The notes below the pieces were generated by a model that searched no databases, was not told where the DNA came from, and was given only the letters and a program-made list of their open reading frames with translations. A stretch of DNA of 64,000 bases from NCBI RefSeq assembly GCF_004167675.1, contig NZ_SEZQ01000017.1, one strand, 5' to 3'. Shown here piece after piece: positions 35,760 to 43,740 of the stretch; position 1 is the first letter of the stretch; each line of letters opens with the position of its first letter. The position numbers and the translations under genes are program-made. The stretch comes from Aliivibrio finisterrensis_A (GTDB lineage Bacteria; Pseudomonadota; Gammaproteobacteria; Enterobacterales; Vibrionaceae).

Positions 35760-36557
35760 TTAATGATCGCCATCTTCATGAGCCATTGATAGATAAACTA
35801 TCGTTAACATCATGAAAACAAATGCTTGGATTAATATAACCAAAATATGGAAGATAGCCCAAGGTAACGCACCGACCCATTGTAAATACCAAGGTAACAT
35901 TGCAGCGATTAGAATAAATACCACTTCACCAGCAAACATGTTACCAAACAGACGCATACCTAAAGAAAGAGGCTTAGCTAGTAGCGAAACAACTTCAATT
36001 AGTAGGTTGAATGGGATCATTATCCAGTGGTTAAATGGGTGTAATGCTAATTCTTTTGCAAAACCACCAAGTCCTTTAACTTTAATGCTGTAGTAGATCA
36101 TTAAAGCAAACACACCAAGAGCCATTGCCATAGTAATGTTTACATCAGCAGTAGGAACCACCTTAAGATAAGGGATACCTAACCAATGCTCAGCAGGGTA
36201 AGGTAAGAAGTCAATTGGAACTAAATCCATGACGTTCATGATAATTACCCAACAAAATATGGTTAAAGCTAATGGAGCAACTAGCGGGTTTCTTCCATGG
36301 AAAGTATCTTTAACGTTGCTATCAACGAATTCAACCACCATTTCAACGAAACACTGTAATTTACCTGGTACTCCAGATGTCGATTTCTTAGCTACAGAAC
36401 GGAAAACCCAAAGGAATAACATCCCTGTTAGCACAGAAAAAAACAAACTGTCTATATGCACATTCCAAAAACTTAATTCATCAACAATACCCAACTTCCC
36501 TAAAGAGAGGTTTTGCAGGTGATGATTAATATATTCAGTAGGCGTTGACGCAGACAT
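35760..36557 (-). CDS. atpB: ATP synthase Fo subunit a
   Basis: A 265-residue membrane protein that forms the proton half-channels against the c ring. The essential arginine is in LAKPLSLGMRLFGNMFAGE (near residue 205). Five or six membrane helices are visible, and the NPLVAP and FNLLIEVVS segments are typical. Confidence 0.97.
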   Translation of the reverse strand: MSASTPTEYINHHLQNLSLGKLGIVDELSFWNVHIDSLFFSVLTGMLFLWVFRSVAKKSTSGVPGKLQCFVEMVVEFVDSNVKDTFHGRNPLVAPLALTIFCWVIIMNVMDLVPIDFLPYPAEHWLGIPYLKVVPTADVNITMAMALGVFALMIYYSIKVKGLGGFAKELALHPFNHWIMIPFNLLIEVVSLLAKPLSLGMRLFGNMFAGEVVFILIAAMLPWYLQWVGALPWAIFHILVILIQAFVFMMLTIVYLSMAHEDGDH

Positions 36558-36565
36558 AACTTTTC

Positions 36566-36955
36566 CTATTTCCTGTTGTTAATAAAGAAAACTGGTGCAA
36601 AGATATTACTACCCAGTACCAGCAAATAGGTTAGTTTGAGGGGAACAAGTTCCACCTCTGTATACACGTAAACAATAGAAAATAAGACGATTGTTATAAG
36701 AATTTTAAGCACTTCACCCAAATAGAAAAAAGCTGCAACCATTTTAGCCGCTCTTGCTCCACTGAACATAAATGCACATTTTGAAAACACCGTATTAGCG
36801 ATAATAAAAATACTACCCCCAACCAATGCTGACATTCCCCAACTAGCACTAACGGCTATGCTCATCCCTATTGTCATAACTGTAGTGACACTAAGCTGAA
36901 TCAATAACAATCGCTTTGCAAGCAAACGCCCTGGTTTAGCTAGCGTAACTACCAT
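36566..36955 (-). CDS. atpI: ATP synthase assembly protein I
   Basis: A 129-residue protein with four membrane helices that aids c-ring assembly. It is the first gene of the operon. The start MVVTLAKPGRLLA is preceded by AAGGAAG. An extension of 26 codons upstream runs through the FNR-like site and has no ribosome site, so it is rejected. Confidence 0.9.
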   Translation of the reverse strand: MVVTLAKPGRLLAKRLLLIQLSVTTVMTIGMSIAVSASWGMSALVGGSIFIIANTVFSKCAFMFSGARAAKMVAAFFYLGEVLKILITIVLFSIVYVYTEVELVPLKLTYLLVLGSNIFAPVFFINNRK

Positions 36956-36982
36956 GTATTCTTCCTTTTTAGCATCTTTGCC

Positions 36983-36996
36983 TTGATATAAATCAA
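36983..36996. promoter_or_regulatory. FNR-type operator in the atp operon leader
   Basis: TTGATATAAATCAA matches the FNR consensus TTGATNNNNATCAA in all ten defined positions. It lies downstream of the -10 box of the atp promoter, roughly at +17 to +30, a position expected to repress when FNR is active (low oxygen). The match is direct; regulation is inferred. Confidence 0.6.
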
Positions 36997-37019
36997 CACA
37001 AGACGAAGATTTTGCAAAA

Positions 37020-37047
37020 ATTATACGTTGCACCCATATGAATGCAA
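37020..37047 (-). promoter_or_regulatory. Promoter of the atp operon
   Basis: On the minus strand TTGCAT (37042-37047), a 16-bp spacer and a perfect TATAAT (37020-37025). It lies 65 bp upstream of the atpI start, giving a leader of nearly 60 bases that includes the FNR-like site. Confidence 0.75.
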
Positions 37048-37091
37048 TCGAATAGCATTAAAAAGTTACATTTATGAGAACAATGCAGTAA

Positions 37092-37108
37092 CTTTTACGA
37101 CGTAAAAG
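37092..37108. repeat. Perfect dyad between parB and the atp promoter
   Basis: CTTTTACG-A-CGTAAAAG, two 8-bp arms around a single base. The centre is too tight for an RNA hairpin loop, so a protein-binding site is more likely than a terminator. It is about 45 bp upstream of the atp -35 box and 36 bp beyond the parB stop. Confidence 0.4.
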
Positions 37109-37143
37109 ACAATTTTACTTTCTAATACCGTTTTATATCACAT

Positions 37144-38028
37144 TTAACTTTCTAGCTTTGCGATAAGTTGTTCTAATTTGTGAGCCTTGTCAAAGGTAAT
37201 CGTTACTTTACCCGAACCTGATGAATTTCTATTTATAACAACTTTAGACCCAAGAGCAGAAGTAAGTTTGTTCGATATCTCGATCATCTCTGAATCTTGC
37301 TTTACTGGTTCTTTCTCTGCTTTAGGAGATAATAAGGCTTTCACTTGTTGTTCAGTTTGACGAACCGTCAGCTTCTTTTTAATCACAAGATGAGCTAGTT
37401 CAATTTGCTGTTCACTCTCTAATGCTAATAACGCTCGAGCATGTCCCATCTCAAGTTCTTTCTGCTCAACGAAACCTTTAACTTCATCAGTCAATGCGTT
37501 TAAACGCAGTAAGTTTGTTACTGTAGTTCGAGATTTACCGATAACATCTGAAATTTGTTGATGAGTTAATTCAAATTCTTGCTGTAAGCGCTCTAATGCT
37601 TGTGCTTCTTCGATAGCATTCAGATCTTCACGTTGAATGTTCTCAATTAAAGCCATTGCAATCACTGCTTTATCTTCAACCGATTTAACCACACAGGGAA
37701 CATGCTTTAGACCTGCTTTTTTAGCAGCACGGAAACGTCGCTCACCCGCAATAATTTCATATTGTTGAGAAGCAACTTGACGAACAATAATCGGTTGGAT
37801 GATACCTTGAGAACGAATAGAAGCAGAAAGCTCTTCTAAGGCTTCTTCTTCCATTGTTTTACGAGGCTGGTATTGACCAGCACTTAATTGATGAATACCC
37901 AATTCAATTAATTGAGCATCTTTTGAGATAGATTCACTTTGTTCGGCTGCTGATTGCTTTTCACGAGCAATAGAGCTTGTTGCTAATAGGGCATCTAATC
38001 CTTTACCTAAACCACGTTTATTACCCAT
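37144..38028 (-). CDS. parB: Chromosome-partitioning protein ParB
   Basis: A 294-residue CTP-dependent clamp that loads at parS sites near the origin. The ParB N domain shows the CTP-binding GERRFRAAK (near residue 93) and NIQREDLN motifs. A helix-turn-helix (HQQISDVIGKSRTTVTNLLR) and a C-terminal dimerisation segment follow. The start MGNKRGLGKGLDALL fits the family; it overlaps the parA end by 8 bases. A 12-codon upstream extension is rejected. Confidence 0.96.
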   Translation of the reverse strand: MGNKRGLGKGLDALLATSSIAREKQSAAEQSESISKDAQLIELGIHQLSAGQYQPRKTMEEEALEELSASIRSQGIIQPIIVRQVASQQYEIIAGERRFRAAKKAGLKHVPCVVKSVEDKAVIAMALIENIQREDLNAIEEAQALERLQQEFELTHQQISDVIGKSRTTVTNLLRLNALTDEVKGFVEQKELEMGHARALLALESEQQIELAHLVIKKKLTVRQTEQQVKALLSPKAEKEPVKQDSEMIEISNKLTSALGSKVVINRNSSGSGKVTITFDKAHKLEQLIAKLES

Positions 38029-38818
38029 GAATTTCTGTTTCCCTTTCTTTTTCCATTTCGTCACGGCGAATTATCTCTCCGGCAAGGGCTAAATAAGCCT
38101 TTGCACCATTTGAGTATTTATCATAATACATTGCAGGTTTACCATGACTTGGCGCTTCTGCTAAGCGTACATTTCGAGGAATAACAGTGCGGTACACTTT
38201 TTCTCCAAAATGTTTTTTTAATTGATCTGATACATCATTAGCTAAGCGATTGCGAGGATCGTACATGGTTCTTAATAACCCTTCGATCTTTAAATCAGCA
38301 TTCACTACAGCGGCTAATTTACCGATGGTATCAATTAAAGCTGTTAATCCCTCCAATGCGTAATATTCACACTGCATAGGGACCAATACAGAATCCGATG
38401 CTGCCATGGCGTTAATTGTAAGGAGATTTAGAGCGGGAGGGCAATCAATAAAGATGAAATCATAGTTACCACGAACCGAAGCAATCATATTGCGTAAGCG
38501 AACTTCACGTGCAAACACTTCCATCAATTTGATTTCAGCAGCAGTAACATCACCATTAGCAGCAATAAGATCGTAACCTCCGGAAGTTTCTTCTATTACG
38601 ACTTTTTCAAAAGGCACTTCATCAACCAAAAGTTCATAAGCTGTTGCGTCGACATCGTATTTATCAACACCACTGGCCATGGTCGCATTGCCTTGAGCAT
38701 CTAAATCGATAAGCAATACTTTTCGATGAGTTGCTGCCATTGAAGCGGCAAGATTCACCGCTGTCGTTGTTTTACCTACGCCACCTTTCTGGTTCGCAAT
38801 AGAGATAACTTTTCCCAC
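38021..38818 (-). CDS. parA: Chromosome-partitioning ATPase ParA
   Basis: A 265-residue deviant Walker ATPase that positions ParB-bound origins. The signature KGGVGKTT (residues 11-18) and the DCPPALNLLTINA motif are clear, and the protein lacks the N-terminal DNA-binding domain of plasmid ParA. It lies between rsmG and parB, as on most bacterial chromosomes, which marks this as the main-chromosome system. Confidence 0.96.
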   Translation of the reverse strand: MGKVISIANQKGGVGKTTTAVNLAASMAATHRKVLLIDLDAQGNATMASGVDKYDVDATAYELLVDEVPFEKVVIEETSGGYDLIAANGDVTAAEIKLMEVFAREVRLRNMIASVRGNYDFIFIDCPPALNLLTINAMAASDSVLVPMQCEYYALEGLTALIDTIGKLAAVVNADLKIEGLLRTMYDPRNRLANDVSDQLKKHFGEKVYRTVIPRNVRLAEAPSHGKPAMYYDKYSNGAKAYLALAGEIIRRDEMEKERETEIHG

Positions 38819-38833
38819 ACTAACCTCATTCCA

Positions 38834-39475
38834 TTATTTTTTTCCGGTTAAGGTGACTAAATGTCTTTCACCCTCTAACTCCGGAACGATCAATGTCGTT
38901 ACATCTTTGACTGAGCACCATTCTGGAAGATCATTAGCTTCATCTTCTGAATAGATCCCTTTTAACGCCAAAAACACACCATTTTCTTCTTTTGGTAGAT
39001 GATGACACCAATTCACCATGTCTGTCATTGATGCAAATGCACGACTTAGGACTGCATCAAACTTTTCTTCAGGCTGAAACTCTTCAACACGGCTTTGGAT
39101 TGGAGTGACATTGGTAATTTTTAACTCATGAATCACCTGTTTGATAAAGCGGATTCTCTTACCTAAGCTGTCTAATAGAGTAAACGATTTTCCAGGGTTC
39201 ATAATGGCTAATGGGATACCTGGTAAGCCAGGACCTGTACCAACATCAATAAAACGCTCACCTGACAACTTTGGACTAACAACAATACTGTCCAGAATAT
39301 GCTTAATAACCATTTCACTCGGGTTTCTAACTGATGTTAGGTTATACGCTTTATTCCACTTATGAAGTAGCGCTACATAACCAAGTAACTGCTCTTTTTG
39401 CAATTCAGAGACAGTTAAATCAGTTTGAGCAATCAAACGATCGAATTGCTGAGATAAATCGGTCACGTTACTCAC
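38834..39475 (-). CDS. rsmG: 16S rRNA m7G527 methyltransferase
   Basis: A 213-residue S-adenosylmethionine-dependent enzyme (GidB) acting on G527 of 16S rRNA. The SAM loop DVGTGPGLPGIPLAI is near residue 77, and LLDSLGKRIRF follows. Its start overlaps the mnmG end by 8 bases, the usual gidA-gidB coupling. Confidence 0.96.
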   Translation of the reverse strand: MSNVTDLSQQFDRLIAQTDLTVSELQKEQLLGYVALLHKWNKAYNLTSVRNPSEMVIKHILDSIVVSPKLSGERFIDVGTGPGLPGIPLAIMNPGKSFTLLDSLGKRIRFIKQVIHELKITNVTPIQSRVEEFQPEEKFDAVLSRAFASMTDMVNWCHHLPKEENGVFLALKGIYSEDEANDLPEWCSVKDVTTLIVPELEGERHLVTLTGKK

Positions 39476-41357
39476 CTTTTTTTAATAAACCGTGTTTCTT
39501 TAAATGAACTAATAAAATTGAAATCGCAGCTGGAGTGATACCTGAGATACGAGAAGCAATACCAAGAGTTTCAGGTTTCGCATCACTTAATTTAGCAACC
39601 ACTTCATTTGAAAGGCCTTTTACTTCTTTGTAATTAAGATCTAAAGGCAATTTTGTATTTTCATGACGTAATGACTTTTCAATTTCATCACGCTGACGCT
39701 GAATGTATCCGGCGTATTTAACTTGAATTTCAACTTGTTCAGACGCTTGTCGATCCTCAATAGCAGGACCAAAGCCATCAATAGAGATCAATGACTCATA
39801 ATTCACTTCAGGACGACGAAGAAGATCTTCACCACTAGCTTCACGAACGATTGGCGTTTTTAAGATCGAGTTAACTTGATCAATATTTTCTGATTTAGGA
39901 TTCACCCAAATGTCTTTTAAACGTTGACGTTCTTTTTCAATATTTTCTACTTTCTCGTTAAAGCGAGCCCAACGAGCATCATCAACTAAGCCAAGTTCAC
40001 GGCCTTGTTCTGTTAATCGTAAATCGGCGTTATCTTCACGAAGTGATAAACGATATTCGGCACGAGATGTAAACATACGGTATGGTTCTTTGGTTCCAAG
40101 CGTTGATAAATCATCAATAAGTACGCCCATGTATGCTTCATCACGGCGTGGACTCCAACCTTCTTTGCCTTGAGCAAATAAACTTGCATTAAGACCGGCC
40201 ATTAACCCTTGTGCAGCCGCTTCTTCATATCCAGTCGTGCCGTTAATTTGACCAGCAAAGAATAAGCCTTCAATAAACTTAGTTTCATATGTTGATTTTA
40301 AATCACGAGGATCAAAGAAATCATACTCGATCGCATAACCTGGACGCACAATGTGTGCATTTTCAAAGCCTTTCATTGAACGAACGATTTGCAGTTGTAC
40401 GTCAAATGGCAAACTTGTTGAGATACCATTTGGGTATAATTCGTGTGTTGTTAAGCCTTCTGGTTCAATAAAGATTTGGTGACTGTCTTTATCAGCAAAA
40501 CGCATTACTTTATCTTCAATAGAAGGGCAGTAACGAGGGCCAATACCTTCGATAACACCAGCGTACATAGGACTACGATCAAGGTTCTTACGAATCACAT
40601 CATGTGTTTTTTCATTAGTATGAGTGATGAAGCAGTTAATTTGTTTAGGCTGCTGTTCATGATTACCCATAAATGAGAAAACAGGCGTTGGATTATCACC
40701 TGGTTGTGCTTCTAAATTTGAAAAATCAACGCTACGAGCATCAATACGTGGTGGAGTACCTGTTTTAAGGCGATCGATCCTAAATGGACGATCTCGTAAA
40801 CGTTGAGCAAGAGTGATCGAAGAAGGATCTCCTGCGCGACCTCCAGAGAAGTTTTCCATGCCAATGTGTATCTGACCCCCTAAAAAGGTACCAGCCGTTA
40901 ATACAACGGATTTAGCACGGAATTTAAGGCCCATTTGAGTAATAGCACCGATAACTTTATCGTTTTCAATAATCAGATCATCTACTGCTTGTTGAAATAA
41001 CGTTAAGTTAGGTTGATTTTCTAATACTGAACGAACAAATGCTTTGTATAGTGCTCTATCTGCTTGAGCACGAGTTGCTCTAACTGCTGGACCTTTGGAC
41101 GCATTTAATGTTCTAAATTGAATACCGGCATGATCAGTGGCTTGTGCCATTAATCCACCTAAAGCATCCACTTCTTTTACCAAATGGCCTTTGCCGATCC
41201 CACCGATAGCAGGATTACATGACATTTGACCTAATGTGTCGATGTTATGTGTGAGTAGAAGTGTCTTTTGTCCTGTTCTTGCAGCTGCTAATGCTGCTTC
41301 AGTTCCAGCATGACCACCGCCAATAACAATGACATCAAAGTTTTCTTGGTAAAACAT
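39468..41357 (-). CDS. mnmG: tRNA uridine 5-carboxymethylaminomethyl modification enzyme MnmG
   Basis: A 629-residue FAD protein (GidA) that works with MnmE on wobble uridine 34 of tRNA. The FAD loop VIGGGHAGTEAA (near 12) and the SCNPAIGGIGKGHLVKE block (near 47) are typical, and the C-terminal helical domain contacts MnmE. It is the first gene to the left of oriC and is transcribed away from it. Confidence 0.97.
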   Translation of the reverse strand: MFYQENFDVIVIGGGHAGTEAALAAARTGQKTLLLTHNIDTLGQMSCNPAIGGIGKGHLVKEVDALGGLMAQATDHAGIQFRTLNASKGPAVRATRAQADRALYKAFVRSVLENQPNLTLFQQAVDDLIIENDKVIGAITQMGLKFRAKSVVLTAGTFLGGQIHIGMENFSGGRAGDPSSITLAQRLRDRPFRIDRLKTGTPPRIDARSVDFSNLEAQPGDNPTPVFSFMGNHEQQPKQINCFITHTNEKTHDVIRKNLDRSPMYAGVIEGIGPRYCPSIEDKVMRFADKDSHQIFIEPEGLTTHELYPNGISTSLPFDVQLQIVRSMKGFENAHIVRPGYAIEYDFFDPRDLKSTYETKFIEGLFFAGQINGTTGYEEAAAQGLMAGLNASLFAQGKEGWSPRRDEAYMGVLIDDLSTLGTKEPYRMFTSRAEYRLSLREDNADLRLTEQGRELGLVDDARWARFNEKVENIEKERQRLKDIWVNPKSENIDQVNSILKTPIVREASGEDLLRRPEVNYESLISIDGFGPAIEDRQASEQVEIQVKYAGYIQRQRDEIEKSLRHENTKLPLDLNYKEVKGLSNEVVAKLSDAKPETLGIASRISGITPAAISILLVHLKKHGLLKKGE

Positions 41358-41399
41358 GAGTTGACCTTAGGTGTTATGAAAATAGTGAGAAGAATTTAA

Positions 41400-41770
41400 T
41401 TTTAAGAGATCTATTTTACCCTTTTTATAGCTTGGAAAGAAATGAAAAAGTGACGAAGTTCAAAAATTAAAGATCACTTAATATATATAAGATCTTTTAA
41501 AGAGATCTCTTATTAGATCTATTATATAGATCGTCGATCTCTGTGGATAAGTGGTAAATGATCAATAGGATCATGTACTTTAGTAAGATCCTAAGTTGTG
41601 ATAAATCTTTGATCTTCGATCGGACTGCTTGAGGATAAAATTACTACTTATCCACAATGGGGGAGGGTGTTAGATCTTATTCAATGGATAACTATAACTT
41701 GATCACTGGATCTTTCTATAGTTATCCACATAGTAGGTGTCAGCTATTTAATAACTTTTTTGATCGGTTA
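41400..41770. other. oriC: Replication origin of the main chromosome (oriC)
   Basis: This gene-free stretch between mnmG and mioC has every mark of an enterobacterial-type oriC. DnaA boxes matching TTATCCACA lie at 41648-41656 and 41722-41730 on the plus strand and at 41542-41550 on the minus strand; a weaker one is at 41683-41691. Sixteen GATC sites occur between 41408 and 41765, well above chance, for Dam and SeqA. An A/T-rich zone at 41460-41540 holds GATCT-started units at 41491, 41504 and 41516 and a further GATC at 41529, spaced 12-13 bp like the 13-mers of the unwinding element. The order mnmG-oriC-mioC is that of E. coli. Confidence 0.95.
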
Positions 41771-41780
41771 ACACTTTTTA

Positions 41781-42215
41781 TTAACAAAAATGTTGTTTTA
41801 ACCACAATTCAGCAGGCTCTTCTGGAATACTATTTTGAGTCACATCTATTTCTAGTAATGGATATTTTTCAGTAGCACCAAGTTTAATCAATGTACTTTG
41901 TAGTGATTTACCTGCTGCACAGAAAGTATCGTAGCTTGAATCACCAATCGCAACGATGGCAAAATCTATTGTAGATAAAGCGTTGGGATTATTTTGTAAT
42001 TGTTCAATGAATGGTTTGATATTGTCTGGATAATCTCCAGCGCCATGAGTCGAAACGATGAAAAGCCAGAGACTATTACTGTCTATTTCATCTAAATTAG
42101 GTTGATTATGTATATCTGTTGTGAACTCCATTTCTTCTAATAAATCAGCAAGATGATCGCCAACGTACTCTGCACCACCAAGGGTGCTACCAGTAATGAT
42201 TGATGCATTTTTCAT
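41781..42215 (-). CDS. mioC: Flavodoxin-like protein MioC
   Basis: A 144-residue FMN-binding flavodoxin. The phosphate loop GSTLGGAEYVGDHLADLL is at the N-terminus, and VSTHGAGDYPDN and GDSSYDTFCAAGKSL contact the isoalloxazine ring. In E. coli MioC supports biotin synthase and its transcription runs into oriC; here too it reads towards oriC. Confidence 0.95.
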   Translation of the reverse strand: MKNASIITGSTLGGAEYVGDHLADLLEEMEFTTDIHNQPNLDEIDSNSLWLFIVSTHGAGDYPDNIKPFIEQLQNNPNALSTIDFAIVAIGDSSYDTFCAAGKSLQSTLIKLGATEKYPLLEIDVTQNSIPEEPAELWLKQHFC

Positions 42216-42232
42216 GAATTTTTCCTATAAAA

Positions 42233-42252
42233 AATGGGCTGTAATAGCCCAT
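42233..42252 (-). terminator. Terminator between mnmE and mioC
   Basis: AATGGGCT / AGCCCATT with a 5-base loop. On the minus strand it is followed by six T, so it ends mnmE transcription and limits readthrough toward oriC. Confidence 0.85.
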
Positions 42253-42274
42253 TATTGTGTAATTTATTATTAGT

Positions 42275-43642
42275 TTATTTACCAATACAAAAAGAAGTAA
42301 AGATACGGCCTAGTAAGTCGTCTGAAGTAAATTCACCTGTTATTTCACTGAGATGTTGTTGTGCTATTCTCAATTCTTCAGCAAGGATTTCACCAGCCAT
42401 ATAGCCTTCAAGTTGTTGCTGACCTATGTCTAGATGGTGAGCTGCCTTTTCTAGTGCCTCTAGATGACGACGACGAGCCATAAAGCCACCTTCTTGGTTG
42501 CCAGAGAAGCCCATGCATTCTTTTAAGTGGGTACGCAGAGCATCAACCCCTTCCCCCGTTTTTGCAGACAAACGGATAAGAGTAGGATCGTTTACATGGC
42601 AAATCCCCAATTCTTCACCGGTTTGATCTGCTTTATTGCGGATCACCGTCATCCCCATATTTTTAGGTAGACGATCAAGAAATTCAGGCCAGATCACTTT
42701 AGGGTCGGTAGCATCTGTTGTTGTACCATCAACCATAAATAACACGCGATCAGCTTGAGCAATTTCATCCCATGCTCGTTCAATACCAATACGTTCTACT
42801 TCATCAGAAGCTTCACGAAGGCCTGCTGTATCAATGATATGTAAAGGCATACCATCAATATGGATATGCTCTCTAAGGACGTCACGAGTGGTCCCTGCTA
42901 TATCGGTGACAATTGCAGTATCTTTACCTGATAGTGCATTAAGAAGGCTAGACTTGCCTGCATTTGGGCGGCCGGCGATAACAACTTTCATGCCTTCACG
43001 CATGATCGCACCTTGATTCGCTTCTTGGCGAACCGCATTTAGGTTATCAATGATCCCTTGTAAATCACCACTGACTTTGCCATCGGCAAGAAAGTCGATC
43101 TCTTCTTCTGGAAAATCAATGGCAGCTTCAACGTAAATTCGAAGATAAATAAGTGATTCAACCAAGGTGTTAATCTTATTTGAGAAAACACCTTGCAGTG
43201 AATTTAAGGCTGATTTAGCTGCTTCTTCAGAGCTTGCATCAATCAAATCAGCGATAGCTTCTGCTTGTGCTAAATCCATTTTATCGTTTAGGAAGGCTCT
43301 TTCTGAGAATTCACCTGGACGAGCAGTACGGATACCGTCAATTTTTAGGATGCGTTTGATTAGCATATCCATGACAACAGGGCCACCATGCCCCTGAAGT
43401 TCTAAAACGTCTTCACCCGTAAATGAATGTGGGTTAGGAAAATAGAGTGCAATGCCTTGATCAAGCTCTAAACCATTCTCATCTTTGAATGGTGCATATT
43501 CGGCGTAACGTGGTTTCAGTTCTTTACCAATAACCTCTAAAGCCACTTCTTTCGCTTTAGGGCCTGATACTCGAATGATGCCTACGCCGCCTCGGCCTGG
43601 CGCTGTTGCTTGTGCAACTATGGTGTCTGTATGTAATGTCAT
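42275..43642 (-). CDS. mnmE: tRNA modification GTPase MnmE
   Basis: A 455-residue GTPase (TrmE) that pairs with MnmG. An N-terminal formyl-tetrahydrofolate-binding domain is followed by a helical domain with an inserted G domain. G1 is GRPNAGKSS (near residue 225), G3 is DTAGLR and the G4-type NKAD motif follows. The protein ends in the invariant CIGK, whose cysteine is needed for activity. Confidence 0.97.
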   Translation of the reverse strand: MTLHTDTIVAQATAPGRGGVGIIRVSGPKAKEVALEVIGKELKPRYAEYAPFKDENGLELDQGIALYFPNPHSFTGEDVLELQGHGGPVVMDMLIKRILKIDGIRTARPGEFSERAFLNDKMDLAQAEAIADLIDASSEEAAKSALNSLQGVFSNKINTLVESLIYLRIYVEAAIDFPEEEIDFLADGKVSGDLQGIIDNLNAVRQEANQGAIMREGMKVVIAGRPNAGKSSLLNALSGKDTAIVTDIAGTTRDVLREHIHIDGMPLHIIDTAGLREASDEVERIGIERAWDEIAQADRVLFMVDGTTTDATDPKVIWPEFLDRLPKNMGMTVIRNKADQTGEELGICHVNDPTLIRLSAKTGEGVDALRTHLKECMGFSGNQEGGFMARRRHLEALEKAAHHLDIGQQQLEGYMAGEILAEELRIAQQHLSEITGEFTSDDLLGRIFTSFCIGK

Positions 43643-43690
43643 GATTATTCTTAATGTCTATTGCTTGAGCATATTGTAAGCCGATAAAAC

Positions 43691-43718
43691 AAAAAAGGCG
43701 ACCAATGGCCGCCTTTTG
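43691..43718 (-). terminator. Terminator after yidC
   Basis: AAAAGGCGACC / GGCCGCCTTTT with an AAT loop (one mismatch). On the minus strand it is followed by a TTTTTTG run. It separates yidC from mnmE. Confidence 0.85.
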
Positions 43719-43740
43719 TTTATTTCTTTAGGAATTCAAC

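Noticed and set aside
38505..38525. CACGTG-containing sequence in parA
   Set aside because: The flanks do not keep the parS symmetry; several mismatches on the right half.
41657..41875. 72-codon open frame running through oriC into mioC
   Set aside because: It spans a DnaA box and several GATC sites, has no convincing ribosome site and is antisense to mioC at its end.
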